Below the pieces are notes generated by a model. The model was not told the DNA's origin. It made no database searches and saw nothing but the letters and a program-made list of their open reading frames with translations. A DNA stretch of 64,000 nt from Euonymus europaeus. Its lineage: Eukaryota; Streptophyta; Magnoliopsida; Celastrales; Celastraceae. Below, piece after piece: positions 22,603 through 36,217 of this stretch. The translations under genes were made by a program, and so were the position numbers. The first letter of the stretch is position 1. Each line of letters opens with the position of its first letter. Where the stretch lies: the NCBI GenBank assembly GCA_963580455.1, contig OY756963.1, forward strand, positions 19,859,555-19,923,554, given 5' to 3'.

Positions 22603-25600
22603 CTAAAACGGGCTGATATCATGAGCCAACCTTAACAATAGCTCAGGAACAAGGCGTCTTCTTGGAGGAGCCATAGCATCCTTTTCTTGAGCATCCTTAT
22701 CATTGGCGTGTATCACTGAAACTATATGTTCAAATAATTCATCCTTGCCACCTCGCAAAGGATCCTGCATAAAAGCGAGAACAATTAGGACTGGATGGCC
22801 CTTTTGTATGCTATATAAATAATTCAAGTAATCAATTCCAAGGCGATTTTCAAGAGATTAAAATAATTCAACAAGTAACTATTTGATCTAGGGTGGGGGT
22901 TGCAGTAGCAGTGACTTCAGATAAGATGCGAGAAAATGGGCTGATATGGTTTTGGCATGTACAACATTATATAGTAGTGTGGTATTGCATAAAGTCGAAC
23001 AAAACTTATTTTTGGAAGGAGGCTGACGGACAAAAGGTATCGTATACAAGATGCCCTTTTATCCTTCGCTTTTTCTTTTTTGATAAACCAACAGATATAT
23101 TGCAGCAAAAAAGAAAGAGGTAACAAAAGGAAGGGCATCACAGAGATGGCCTAGAATGAAAACCATGGGAAAATCCCCAAGAAACTTACCTTTTATCCTT
23201 GTGGAGGACCAATGGGGTATATAGGTCACAGGCCTGTTCTGACTCGCCATAGCAAACTATAAACCCCATGAGCAAAGCGAGAGCCTAGGAATTCAAGGGA
23301 TGACGTGGTACCTATAATTCTAATATGGTTTCCCTATTATATAAACTAGAAGGATGCATTTGAAATAGAAAACTTAAAAAATCGGACGACTTTGGAAAAC
23401 AACTTCTCTGTCTCTCTTGCTTGTAAAAGCACCCTAGTAAAGCAATTTTAAAAGTTATTGTTGGCAAAGATGAAGAAAAACATAATTAATTTCAATATAA
23501 GCAACATAAGATGGTGATATAAAACTGGTCCTAAAATTATGACCAAGTTCATAAGTCGAGACAGGAACTACGAAGCCTGAATACAATGGCTTAGAGTAAT
23601 CATCCTTCAAACAGCTTTCATACTTACATTGCAAATCCCTAAATAAAAGTTCTTACTAACAGGCGAATTCATTAGATTATAAGGCTCAAGCAAGACATAC
23701 AACATCTTCAGATAAGCACAAAACAACCTAAGATAATCCTCACCCAGCTAATGTGAAATTCAAAGTCTGAAAATAAGGAATTTGATTACTGATCCAGCGA
23801 ATGCAAAAGCAGAGAAGCCATTAATAACTGGAGTATCTTGGATGTAAGGTGTGAGAAATGGAGCTAATCTACCTAACGTCCCAAAGAAGTGCAAGAAGAT
23901 TGCAGTCAATATCAACTTATTTTAAACTACAGTGACATTTGGCAACAAGATAAGTTCCAAAGAAATCTGATAATTTCTCGCTAACCTGTAGAAAGAGATC
24001 TGTATGAGTTTTGCCTTCAAACAAAATTAGCTTAGCTTCAGCTCCTACTCTTTGAAGTGCATCGACAAAAGACTTACTGCATAATAATAACATAATGCAA
24101 AATAGAAAGAAAAATTGTGTCAATTTGCAGCAAATGCAACATCATGCATCACAACATCAGATGAAGATTCCATTGGCACGTTTTATTTTTTTCCCAAATA
24201 TTCCATTCACACATGTCAAGCTTCCTAGTATCTTGTTGACATTGAAGGAATTTAAGATATTTCTGGCAATAAAAAAATAATTTAAAAGTGACCTGCATGG
24301 TCATCCAATATGGGAAGTAAATTATATTCCCTTCACAGAAACATCATATGCCAAACATGTTCCAATTAAAAACCTTAATTCCAGAATCACTCATGATATG
24401 GTATCAAAAAGTGAAACATCAATGACATTCTGGTAGTGGTATGCAATTGAAGTATGTAAAAGAAAAAACGTTGCAGGAACTCGATAATTTTATTGTTATA
24501 CTAGTATATAGTAAGAAAGAAACAGAGTATGATACTTTTGAACTTAAAAAAACTAACAATGATGTATTAGCCTTATAAAAAGATGTACTGAAATGATAAT
24601 TTACTTCCCCTTCCGTTTATGAAGTTGAAAACTGTTTCCCTTATAGGTGACCATTTAGCCTTTTCAATTGCATATAAATTTAATCAAACACATAAGAAAA
24701 CTGTTTTTCCATTTAAGAAGAACTCCAACCCATGAAACCATAACTCATTTAAGAATACACTTTGTATTGTTAGCATTTATTCTGGCCATCCAACCTGGAA
24801 TCTGATGGAATTGAATAATCAGAGGTTCCATGGTAAAGAAAAATAGGAGGCAGGAGAGAAACAGCCTCTCTACTGCTCGGATCCTCAATTCTAACTTCCG
24901 GAGAATACTGTGGAAAGGACTCTTTGCCTTCCATTATGCTGCAGCAACAAATCAACATATTATATGAGGCAAAAACATAAACATATGCATCTATGTATAT
25001 GTGGAGAGAGACAGAGAGAGACAGAATTGACAAGTGTGTAATAAGCAGGAAAAAAACTAGGCGGTGCGTACCTTAAGAATAAAGAACGATACAGGCCACG
25101 GTTATGAAAATGATCAATTAAATTGAATAAATTGTACCTGTCGACATAATTTGTAAGGAAACACAATCAAGAATGGATATGCAAGCACCCTTCAATCAAT
25201 AAATCATTTAAAAGCAAATCAAGCAATGGTTTTAGTAGCTATTTAATTTCCCACACCATTCAAACTTGTGGAGGCTACAGTGGAGTAACTTTACCATTGA
25301 ACTAATCTAACCCATGTAAATCAGATAAAGTGCAATCACAGCCTTACCCATGCATTAGTGCAGAGAGGCCGCTTGGTTGCTGTGGGACAACGTTACCACT
25401 GGGCCATGGACTCACACTTGAAAAGACAAACATACAAATATATTTTGGGAAGCACAGCAGGAGGAATCATTTGCTTTTACCGTTTCTTCATAAAATAAAT
25501 GCAAGACTATACAGAGGACAAGATGCTATTGCCGTGATCTTGAATTAAAGACAGGATAATGCAGAATACTTAATTTTTTTAATTTGTGTTTTTCAGCATC

Positions 25601-28600
25601 GCAAAGGAGAGGTAATAGTGTAATACTTTTTTAAACAATGATAACTGAAAAAAAGGCAGATGCCACCTAAGATCCCAATTAACAACAAGAAAATTTGGCA
25701 GAGCTAGTCTCCTTTTTTGAACCCAAACTATCTTTACAAGCAAAACTGACCAGTAGAAGAGTCTCATGCAGATATGATCATTTGAAAATATATATGATGT
25801 GAGGAATTCTTCCCAATTTTCAACCAAACATTTAAATCACACGATAAATAATGCTTCATCAAGTTAGCTGAACTTCTAGAAGATTTGTACAAGACAGTAG
25901 GAAAATGGTTACCCTCCGGATAAGCCAAAATAAACTTTTATCTGGGAAACACTCCAGAATATGCTCTCTCCCGAAGATTCCTTGATGGCTTGATCCAAAA
26001 GAACACAGGCAGAAATATGTGCACCAGCTGATTGCCCCATTAGATAAATCCTACTCAAATAGGTATATGGAAATGAGTGGCATATTCTAAGGGAAGAAAG
26101 GAACAGGAGAACAGAAAATTCTATCACCTGTCAGGGTCACCTCCATACTCAGCAATGTTGTTGCAGACAAATGCAATACCCTGTGATACATCTTTCACCA
26201 TGTCACTAATGGTTCCCTGGGGAAAATTTCTGCATACACATGTAGACCAAAAATGATGTAAAAAAAATGACTCACAGGTTGAGAGCACAAAAATTGTGAA
26301 GTCAACCAATACTTCCAGTAATATCAAATGTTCAAGTACTTGAAAAGCAAACTTATGAATGCAAGAAAATTCCTTAATTAATTTAGACATGATTTTCTAA
26401 ATAAGTCTGCTAGAATAAGTGGCCATTATATGTAAACAGACCAATGAGAACTAAATATCTAGACATAATTGTTTTTCTATAAGGTATTTGAAATATATTT
26501 TTTTTTAACAATACCATGTTCAGAGATGTATATCCTTCAATAAAGTGATGATATGAATCATCAACTTCAAATCCACAGTTAAATTCGTATGATGGTGATA
26601 AGAAGGGAAAACTACGGTGTGGTAAAGGTTCAAGTAAGAACATGACATCTCAAGGATCAAACTCCAAAACTATCAGCAGTGGATGTGACAGCTTAAACCA
26701 AAAACTCGTACCAAGTTGAGTGCTCTACTACACAAACTTACACCCTATTTGAGTCACCTTAAAGGAAATCTGGAAGTCCGTTTCATTTAATTTCCAAGTC
26801 ATAAGTTATTTAAGATCATATACAACCAGGAAATTAAAGTACTTAGAACTGTAAATCGTAAATTCCATGCCACTCAACTATCAAGACCGGGATTCCTTTG
26901 AAAAAATCCCCACACCATTTCCTGTGTTGACGGAAAGATTAGGATGTACTTCAATTAATATAAATTTGAAAATAAATTAAATTTTCGGATTAGTTCTCCT
27001 TCCATTGACAGAGTACTGTCTGCAAGATTATGAATGGGGAGAAGGCATGTGCAGCAACAAATTAACAATAATCTACTACCTGTAATCAATACATGCAACT
27101 ATGATGTCTCTTTCAGCCAACTGTTGTCCAAGAAAAGAACCCCATGCTTTATACCTGAATAAACATGAAACCATAGAAAATCAATGTCAAAACTACAGAA
27201 TATATAATGCATGTTGCTACATCCGTCACCTAACACAATTTATTCTAGGCCCCTAATTATTGTGCAAGAAAAATTGAATAGGTGCCTTCGACTTATTGTG
27301 CAAAAAGTACTTGCCAAAAAGAGATGCATGACTGCCAACTTAAAACAGAGGATGCCTCTCTGTTTGGTATAACCTCAGGATATTAAAATAAGTGTTGTCT
27401 TACAAGAAAATGATTGAAAAGTAAGACATAGAATCAATCTCATTAGCCTTGAATGTGCACAAGGCCTACTTCAGTGTCTTGTGTCAGTATTCAATAGTGA
27501 ATATGCTTCCACTGAGATTATTTAAGACCTTGTTCTTTATGCCTGTGTGATAAGACCCTCTTTATAGCCCCTTGAGCCATGTTTACTAGCTAAAAAAAGG
27601 CCCTTGAGAAAAGAATAATTGCACTATTCTTAACAATCGCATGGATTATGTAACTTGCCCATCTAAAAGTTACAAAACAGCATCATTTTAACATCAAATA
27701 TCCACTCTTAATGGATTCTGAGCAACTACCATGTGATAACACTTGAATATGTCATCCAAGATAACAACTAGAATGACAGCGAAACAGCATATCTTTGACC
27801 CAAATCTCGTTTGGGACCTTTTGTCTTAATCAAGAGACACTTCTGCATACATAGGAATGGGTCAATGGATATCAATACATCAGGTGCCTTGGGTCACATA
27901 CTAAGTCAAACAAGTTAATATAACTAATGTAAGGCAAATTCAAGGTAAACCTTAAGAAAAGAAGGGAAAGGAGGTAGTTTTAAACCACTCACCCTATAAT
28001 CCACGCGCCACCAGTTACAAATACCACAACTGGCTTGGGTCCATTTATGCTTGTCGGTAAATAAAGGTCCAACCTGTGACATTACCATTGAAACAGCACA
28101 ACTGGCATTTAATATTTTTGACAAAAAATAAGTTCCCTGAATATTGAGAATAAGTTCTATGAATATTGAGAAAATTTTATAAACACTGACCTTGAAAAAA
28201 AACCGTACCTGTTTCTTGGTTGATCTCCATAAACAATACTCCTGCGGACCTGGCTCGAGAAGAAATAATAATACGCGACTGCAGAGGATCATTATGCCAA
28301 GTTATCATTATGCATTAACATGAATAAATTTGGTTGTGGCTAAACAAACCAACTTTTTTCCATGAGCATGTTGAACAGCCCACACTAAACTTCCATCCTA
28401 TAATTATAATAAACCACCTTGATCCAAGAGAGTTGCATTTGTAAATTTTTGCTAAATATAAACAATGAAACACAGTGTTTCCACAAAAGTTTAATCAATA
28501 TTCTTGAGTTGTCAGGCTACTTCCACTGCCTACTAAAACAGAAAAGCAAGACCTTTTCCAAACTTGAAATCGGAAACAAAAATTGTTGGTGCTTACATAA

Positions 28601-29685
28601 AGACTTTAACTAGTGTTCAAAACTAAGAACATTCTGCCAACAGCGGTGTTAAGAACAAACAAGAGAGTCCATTTAAACACTTACAAACGGCCCAGGCCAT
28701 CCTTCACTTTGATTTGAACTCCATTACTGTTTAGACAATATTCCCCTGTGGTGGTGGGAATTCAATGACTCACCTCCTTCAAAAACTAAATAAAAAAGTA
28801 TATATATTTGTGTGCAAGCATGAGAATTTACAGAGGGATCTCTTGTGCTATATTCATCATATGTTAACATATTATAGTTCACAAATGCAACCGAAAAAAT
28901 AGCAGTAGAGTTAATACCGAGAAGCTCAAAGTGTAGTCATCAGTAACCATAATACATAAACTGGATGATGACAAACCTTGAAGAAAGCCTGGCATAAGCA
29001 GCATAGCATAACAAACAAGTGCAGCTAATCTTATCATCCATCGGTATCCTAGCCTGAATGAAATATATGATCAGAAGAAGATTTTTCGTAGATATATCAC
29101 ACAAATAAGTAAAGCTCCAAATGCACGTAATCCCTAAGACAAAAAGAATACAGTTCTTTCATCAACTATTTCTCTCTAAATTCTGGCAAGTCCACCATTA
29201 TTTGGAACATATTTTATGAAGGAATCCAAGTGGAGCCTCATAAGTTATGAAATCACTTTTATTTCTCATAACTGCAGAGAATAAAAGAGAAATATTGCAT
29301 CGTACAATCTACATCAGAATAATTTCTTCTTCTTCGATTTCAAACCATCTGCGTCAACCGCTAATCTTCAACGAACAAGTTTAAACTACATTTTCATCGG
29401 TTAATAGAATAAATTAATATCAAATTTCCATGCCTCTCGAAGTTTCCCATTTGGCGCCCTAAGAAAATGCAGAGCATTGCATTCAAAAACGTGAAAAACG
29501 ATGTAATACCCGAGATATCGGAGAAGCTTGATGGCGAGGCCGGTCACCAAGTAAGTCTCAGCAGCTGCATGGCCGAAATCTTGTCCGAAAGAAGGTTGGC
29601 GAGAAGGCCGAGGACTAGCCGGTGGCTTCCGTCGCCGACTATGACGACTGATTACTCCGGCACTCTCCAGCGTGGACGACGTCAT
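22603..29685 (-). CDS. ICME: Isoprenylcysteine alpha-carbonyl methylesterase (11 exons)
   Basis: Alpha/beta-hydrolase that removes the methyl ester from prenylated C-terminal cysteines, reversing ICMT; in Arabidopsis it acts at ER/Golgi membranes and affects ABA signalling. Exons: 29685-29510, 29053-28977, 28278-28209, 28073-27993, 27154-27080, 26229-26128, 26050-25913, 25137-25072, 24938-24795, 24076-23986, 22764-22603; all GT-AG, closing to 393 residues. Domains in order: Ser/Arg/Pro-rich N-terminus, the [18 protein letters not shown] block, a membrane segment ([18 protein letters not shown]), [19 protein letters not shown], oxyanion-loop [14 protein letters not shown], nucleophile elbow GQSAGAH (Ser201), Asp302 in HGTSDYSIP and His334 in GKTHTDLF. 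The C-terminus [20 protein letters not shown] matches the family. Introns are long and house at least one SINE-like insert (about 25240-25420). Confidence 0.95.
25240..25420 (-). mobile_element. Au-like SINE fragment in ICME intron 7
   Basis: On the minus strand the segment reads CCAGTGGTAACG..., then CGGCCTCTCTGCACTAATGC and GGGTAAGGCTGTG, close to the AGCCTCT...GGGGTAAGGCTGCGTAC body of Au-type tRNA-derived SINEs. The B-box part seems lost. Boundaries approximate. Confidence 0.45.
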
Positions 29686-31594
29686 CTCGATTGGATTCTG
29701 TGAATGCAGTGACTAACGTATGCGTGCGCTTGTTATTAGCGATCTTGGAAATGGAAGAGATTAATAATACGAAGATTTGGATTTGTGCTCTTCGTTAATG
29801 GAAACTCAAAAGTGTGGTACGTATGCGCTGTGATAGTAATGAGCTTTTAATTTAAAGTAGAAACTTTTTTTTATTGGGCCAAAACATATGAGCTGTACAG
29901 AATACAGATGGCTCTCGTGAGAATCGACAAAATGCTTTGGACCAATTTGGGTGCGGTGTTTTTTTTTTACCCTTTGTCAATTTTTAAATAATTAAAAATG
30001 ACTTTTTTTTCCTACAATATATGATGATCCATGTCGGTAGGAACAACATGAGTTACACACCAAAGATGGTTTCCTAGATGACTACACACACGTCGGTAGA
30101 TAAGATCGTGTATATAAGCTATTGTTGTCAATATCGTGATTAGTATGGATACAACTCAAAAAAAAAAGTTTAATATATAGTTACACACCAAATATAGTTT
30201 TAGCTTGATGAATCACGACATGAAATTATGTTATTGGCGAAAATGTGTATAATGAAAAATACTAAAAAGATTATCACATTGTTGTCAACAACAACTTTCG
30301 CAAAAGTTCAATGAAAGTCACGCTGTTATTAATAACGTGAATTTTTATATTTTGAAAATAATAATAATTGTTATATACTTATATTGTTAATTAATTATTA
30401 AAAAAAATATGACCAAAAAAACTAATTTGGGGCACACATCATTTTAAATAAGAGCACAAAGTACTATTATTAAAATGATGTGTGCCACAAATTGGTGCAA
30501 TATATATATAAACACACACTAGTACGATGATGCCTGGGCGTATTAGTGTAAAAGTATTTAGTTTCAAGCCCAAAGTATAGTAGTTATATATATGTATAAT
30601 GAATAATAGTAAGTTAGTATTTAGTTAAGCCCAAAAATTCAGCCCGAGGCTCGATTCGAAGCTCAGTCTATTAGCCTGAGTTACTCGCGCTTAGGCCGGA
30701 CTTGGGCTTACAAAATTATCCTAAGCCCGGCCAACAGACCAAAGAGGGTTCTCGGGCTTTTAAAATTTTCAGCTAAGCCTGACCTGATGCCAACCCCGAT
30801 CTCCATCTGAAAGACCAATGCTTCAGCAAGATCTCTATACACTCACGCCACTCACCTCAAATGGGCCTTGGTATGATTGATTGACTCAGAGATTCAAGGA
30901 AGACCTCCCTTGTATCTCGGAAGCCACCCAACGAGTCCCTAAACCTCACTATAAATAGCACCTTAGGATGGCAGACCAAAGCATCCAACCCTAACTATTG
31001 TTGTGAAAATTTTCATAATTCTTCTTCGTAGAAATATCAAAAAGCAAATGAAAAATAAAAATGCAAAATAACATCACAACCACAACACAAAAATTTATGT
31101 GAAAAACTTCAAAAAAAGGAAAAGAAACCACGATTGTTCATAGACAACCTGAGAAAATTCACTATGTGAAATATTGTTATAATCACACTCAAATATTTTT
31201 TTGTCACCCAAAACACAAATACAACTAGATAATTTTCCTCAAACTTGCTCTTTTACTTGTTTCATTATGTATTATGTGTGTTTTTTGTACAATGCATATG
31301 CACGTCCTATTTATAGGAAAGTGCAAAACCTTACCTTGAATACACCACCCCACTAACTACACCCTTTTGTCAACAAAGGTGGCACAAAAACTTTCAGCCA
31401 CGAAAACCAAGAGAAAAGGAAAACAATTTGATTTTCTCCACTTTACAATTTATTGCAGTAGTCTCCTCGTCTTTTATTTTTTATCAATATCAACAAGTAT
31501 CCATATACTACTGTCAACTCTCTCTCTTGCTACTACTCTAAGCTTATTTGCTCCACATTTCTAGCCCGTCGTCAGACTGCCATCGTCATCACGA
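29686..31594. other. Intergenic, repeat-derived in part
   Basis: Begins with the ICME promoter side. Contains a 23-base inverted repeat (30424-30446 / 30471-30493). From about 30640 to 31350 the base composition changes and the text resembles decayed LTR-retrotransposon sequence: a TATAAATAGCACC box near 30952, and on the other strand CCTATAAATAGGACG near 31305-31319. I cannot define ends. The short frame at 31367-31564 shows no motif. Confidence 0.5.
30424..30493. repeat. 23-bp inverted repeat with short loop
   Basis: Arms 30424-30446 and 30471-30493 pair at 22 of 23 positions (core GGCACACATCATTTTA) around a 24-base loop, forming a stable hairpin in DNA or RNA. Confidence 0.85.
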
Positions 31595-31599
31595 AGGTG

Positions 31600-31939
31600 T
31601 GGTGCAAATTCTAATCTGGATAAAGGGCCCAAATAGTATGATAGTGAGTCCAAGGGTGGGCCTCTGGTGAGCCCAGTTGGATTGATGTTTTTATTCTCTT
31701 TGCCTTCTCCTGTTAGGGCAACTTTTGGGATGATTGATGTTTTATTCTCTACTTTTGTTATTTTGGATTCCAAGTGCGCCTTTCTAATATTTGGCTGAGA
31801 GTGATTCGACAGCCTTTCTAAGAGAGTGATTCTCTTGTATTTGAACTATGTTGATTCTTGCGGGTTATTATTGGAGTTCAGCTTTGGTACATTATTTGAT
31901 TGTAAACTTTTTGTAGCCTGTGTGTTATTATTTGCATCA
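31600..31939 (+). repeat. 5' LTR of chromovirus
   Basis: 340 bases starting TGGTGCAAATTC and ending TTTGCATCA. It is identical to the 3' LTR except for seven substitutions and no indels. Confidence 0.97.
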
Positions 31940-31943
31940 ATTT

Positions 31944-31954
31944 TGGTATCAGAG
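31944..31954 (+). promoter_or_regulatory. Primer binding site (initiator tRNA-Met)
   Basis: TGGTATCAGAG four bases after the 5' LTR, the standard complement to the 3' end of plant initiator methionine tRNA used to prime minus-strand DNA synthesis. Confidence 0.92.
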
Positions 31955-31956
31955 GG

Positions 31957-33885
31957 ATGAGCACCCGCAGTGGTCGCCCCTATGGTGATGATTCACGTGT
32001 TGAGCAGCTCTTAGAATCTGTTCTTCAGCGTGTCGATCTTATGACGGACAAGCTAGATGTTGTGTGGGTGCATGTTTTTCCTCCTTCGTTGCATAGTGCG
32101 GATGGTGATCGGTCTCCTTCCCTTGAAGGCGACCGTCTGGACGGTGTGGAGGAGGCCTTTCAGGTGGACACTCCTGACACTGGTACTCAAGCCCCTACCC
32201 CTGTCCCCACTCTTCCTTTACCTATGCCCCCTATTTCGAACCCTGTTTCTAATCCCAGATCTCCTCTTCCCATTTCTACTTCTCTTACCTCTCTGCCTTT
32301 TACTTCACTTACCTCTATGCCTACTCCTCAGCCAACGTTACCTCCTCTCCCTATACCTTTCCCTCCCAATACTGCCCCTCATCCACGTTTTCCTCCTCCC
32401 CTACGAGCCCCTAATCTTCGTCCTCTTCCACGTCCCTCTGACCTCCACCACCATCCCTCTTATCCTCCAATACACCCACCTAATAATTCTTTTTTTCCTC
32501 ACCTCCCCTCAAGTACTTTTCTTCCCACCCACAATCCTCATGATTCTTCCCCTTTTATCCCTCATTCTTACCCTGTTTACCATACTGCTCCTGCCCACAC
32601 TGGGTTGTCTGGACCCTATGATCCTCACTCTGATGTCTCTCGCCGTGTCAAGCTGGAAGTTTCTGACTTTTTGGGTAATGTGGAACCTCACGAATTTACT
32701 GATTGGCTGACAACTGTAGAGGAATATTTGCAGTGGTATCATGTTCTTGAGGAGGCCAAAGTGCAATTGGTGAAAGCCAAGCTTAAGGGTGCAGCTAAAA
32801 TTTGGTGGTTGAATGTGCAAGAACAATTCTACCGTCTTCAACGTCCTCCTATTACGGATTGGTCTGTCATGAAGGATAAGTTGAGTAAGAAATACCTTCC
32901 CAAAAATTATCGGGCGTTGCAATTTCGAGCTTTGCTCAACCTCCGTCAGGGTCGTATGACTGTGGATGAGTATGCTCATAAGTTCCACGACTTGAGTGTT
33001 CGCAGTGGTGTCACCGAAGATGAAGAACAAATCTTTACTCGTTTTATCAATGGCCTCACTGATGAATTGAAACGGCATATGCTTTCCCTTCAGTTGTCTT
33101 TGACCAGCCTTGAGGAAGCTCATCAATTGGCTAATGAGATCGAGACCCAAGTTAAAATTCCCTCCAATCGGCCACGTGCTACCGAAGTGGACGTTCGCTC
33201 TTTTGATGAAAAACATTACCGTCCTAAACCAGCCAATATTGGTGCGGTGTCCCCCCGGCCTAGCAGTTGGCCCAAGCCCAAAGATAAAGCTACCACTAGT
33301 GGTGGTCCACGTTGCTACAAGTGTAATGGCGTGGGACATTTCGCAGTTCTTTGCCCCACCAAGAATCAGAAGGTAGCACTAATTTGTGAGACTGATATGT
33401 TGGCCTTCACCCCTGATGTTGAACCCGAGTTGGAACCTGTTCTGACCGACCCTGATCCAGAGGAAGAACTTGAAGCCTCATCTCTTCCCAATTGTATGAT
33501 TCAACGTATTCTTACCGGTCAAGTGCATGAGGATGAACGGGGTACCCAATGGTTGCGAACTAGCATTTTTCATACTCGTTTTGAGTTCGGATCTGGTGCT
33601 ATTAGTGTCATCATTGACAATGGTAGCGGAATGAACGTGGTGGCCGAAGATCTAGTGAAGTGGTTTAATCTCCCAACGACTCCTCAGCCGACACCCTACC
33701 ATGTTAGTTGGGTTAATGAGACATCTATTCTAGTCATGCAGCAAAGTATGATTTCATTTTCATTGGGCAGTTACAAGGAAAGTGTTTGTTGTGATGTCCT
33801 CCCCATGACTGCGTGTCAGTTAATCTCAATGTTTCTTACTTTTAATGGTGCATCCTGCGCCAGTTGCCTTGGCTACTACTGTTGA
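31957..33885 (+). pseudogene. Chromovirus gag and protease region
   Basis: First open frame of the element, 642 codons, starting 2 bases after the primer site. A Pro/Ser/Leu-rich stretch (codons about 70-230) precedes the retrotransposon gag domain (near 32690-33080: DWLTTVEEYLQWY, GAAKIWWLNVQEQF, TVDEYAHKF), then a CCHC zinc knuckle CYKCNGVGHFAVLC (33313-33354) and an aspartic protease-like region (VIIDNGSGMNVV near 33607). The protease active-site triplet reads DNG instead of the usual D-S/T-G. The frame leaves the protease at CDVLPMTAC (about 33793) and runs out of register shortly after, where the protease-RT spacer is missing compared with related elements. Confidence 0.9.
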
Positions 33886-34537
33886 ACAACCTGCGGAGCT
33901 TACGACATTATTAGAGGAGTATGCTATGTTGTTGCCTGATGACTTGCCTGATACTTTGCCACCCATGCGTTCTATTCAGCATGCTATTGACTTTGTTCCT
34001 GGCAGTAGCCTTCCCAATCTCCCTGCCTATAGAATGAGCCCCAAAGAGCATGATGAATTAAAACGTCAAGTTGAGGGCCTCTTGCAAAAAGGCTTTATTC
34101 GTGAGAGCACGAGTCCTTGTGCTATTCCCGCTCTCCTTACTCCTAAGAAGGATGGAACGTGGCGTATGTGTGTGGATAGTCGTGCCATCAACAAAATCAC
34201 ACTCAAATATCGATTTCCTATTCCTCGATTGGATGACCTTATTGATCAGCTAGGTGGTGCTAAAGTCTTCTCCAAGATTGATCTAAAAAGTGGCTATCAT
34301 CAAGTTCGCATCTGCATTGGTGATAAGTGGAAGACCGCATTCAAAACAAGAGATGGGCTCTTTGAATGGTTAGTTATGCCCTTCGGGTTGTCCAACGCTC
34401 CTAGCACCTTCATGAGATTGATGAACCAGGCCTTCCGGGAGTACATTGGGAAGTTTATTGTTATCTATTTTGATGATATTTTAGTGTATAGCCCAACTGT
34501 GTCGGACCATATGATGCACTTACGTTTGGCATTTTAG
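33845..34537 (+). pseudogene. Chromovirus reverse transcriptase, N-terminal part
   Basis: In a different frame from gag-protease. Contains the RT fingers and palm: [59 protein letters not shown] and the catalytic YFDDIL (34466-34483). A TAG at 34535-34537 interrupts the frame after HLRLAF, where relatives continue without a break; the same frame resumes immediately downstream. Confidence 0.93.
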
Positions 34538-36217
34538 ATTTTGCAGAGTGAACAATTATTTATCAACAAACAAAAGTGTTCCTTTTTACGAAATGGACTC
34601 TCTTTTCTGGGCTTCATCATTTCAGAACACGGTGTTGAAGCCGATCCAGAAAAGACGCGAGCCATTGTTGAGTGGCCTACACCTACCAGCTCCCATGAGG
34701 TGCGTAGCTTCCATGGGTTGGCTACCTTTTACCGTCGGTTCATCTGTAATTTCAGCTCTGTTGTGGCACCTCTCACGGACTGCCTTAAATCTGACACCTT
34801 CTACTGGAGTCATAAGGCAGCACAGACTTTTGCTCATATCAAACAATTGATGATTAACACTCCAATTTTGCGGATGCTCAATTTTACTCAACTCTTTGAG
34901 ATTGCTTGTGATGCTTCCCATGTGGGTATTGGGGGAGTCCTTAGTCAAAGCGGCCACCCAATTGCTTTCTTTAGCGAAAAATTGAATGAGTGCCACAAGA
35001 AATATTCAGCCTATGATATGGAATTGTATGCATTGGTGCAAACAATTAAGCATTGGAAACACTATCTTGTGTACCGGGAGTTTATTCTCTTCACTGATCA
35101 TGATTCATTAAAGCATCTTCACTCTCAAAAGAAGCTTAATGTGCGGCACGCTCGTTGGTTTGATTTTCTCCAACAATTCACTTTTGTGATTAAGCATAAA
35201 GCGGGTACTGATAATCGTGTGGACGATGCTCTCAGCCGGCGTACACATCTTTTGGCAATTTTTAAAGCCACAGTGACAGGGTTCCAACAGTTTCCTCAAC
35301 AATATCCGACTGATGTTAATTTTCAACACATCTGGACAACTCTTCATGATGGTGGCTCTATGCCATCCGGTGATTACCTCCTGCAAGATGGCTTCCTTTT
35401 TCGAGGATTACAGTTGTGCGTGCCTGCTGGTTCTATAAGGGAGTTTCTTATTTGTGAGCTCCATGAGGGTGGTCTTGCGGGACATTTTGGCATTGACAAA
35501 ACGGTGCATCTGGTTGAGAGCATATTCTATTGGCCTCATTTGCGTAGGGATGTAGCTAAGTTGATCAAGCAGTGTAATACTTGTCAAGTTAACAAAGGCA
35601 CCAAATGTAATACAGGATTATACACCCCACTCTTAGTTCCAGATCGTCCCTGGGAGCATGTCAGCCTTGACTTTGTATTGGGTCTCCCAAAAACTACTGC
35701 TGGCTATGACTCTATTATAGTGGTAGTGGATAGATTCTCAAAAATGGCCCACTTTATTGCATGTAGTCGTACTCATGATGCTTCCCTAGTGGCATCTCTG
35801 TTTTTGAAGGAAGTGGTTCGTCTTCATGGTTTTCCTCTCAGTTTGGTGTCAGATCGTGATAGCAAGTTTGTAAGTTATTTTTGGAAAACCCTTTGGCTTA
35901 AGCTTGGTACACATCTGAAATATTCCAGTGCCTTTCATCCACAGACAGACGGCCAGACAGAGGTGGTGAATCGTAGCTTGGGCAACTTGTTGCGATGTTT
36001 AATTCATGAGCATGGTAGTTCATGGGATCTCATTCTCCCTGTGGCTGAATTTGCTTTCAATAATTCCACAAATAGAACTATAGGTTGTTCTCCTTTCGAA
36101 GCTGCTTATGGGTTTCAATCGAAGTCCCCAATTGATTTACATGCCTTACCCTCTAAACTGAGACCCAGTGAACTAGCTTTAGAGTTCGCAGATCATTTAC
36201 AGGCCACTCATGCATAA
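34538..36217 (+). pseudogene. Chromovirus RT thumb, RNase H and integrase
   Basis: Continues in the RT frame after the TAG. RT thumb (KCSFLRNGLSFLGFIIS), RNase H-like domain (FEIACDASHVGIGGVLSQ, ELYALVQTIKHWKHYL, FTDHDSLKHL), integrase HHCC zinc finger (HEGGLAGHFGIDKT ... CNTCQ) and the integrase core with its three acids visible: D in SLDFVLGLP, D in LVSDRDSKF and E in DGQTEVVNRS. The frame ends at a TAA (36215-36217) where the integrase C-terminal region should go on. Confidence 0.94.

Noticed and set aside
30640..31350. A second LTR retrotransposon 5' of the chromovirus
   Set aside because: TATA-like boxes and typical repeat phrasing are present, but I found no paired LTR, no target duplication and no coding domain, so ends cannot be defined.
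32057..33339. Long open frames overlapping gag (32057-32710 on plus, 32509-33339 on minus)
   Set aside because: They are in other frames or antisense to the recognisable gag and zinc-knuckle coding sequence; their leucine/phenylalanine-rich content reflects the Pro/Ser-rich codons of gag read out of frame.
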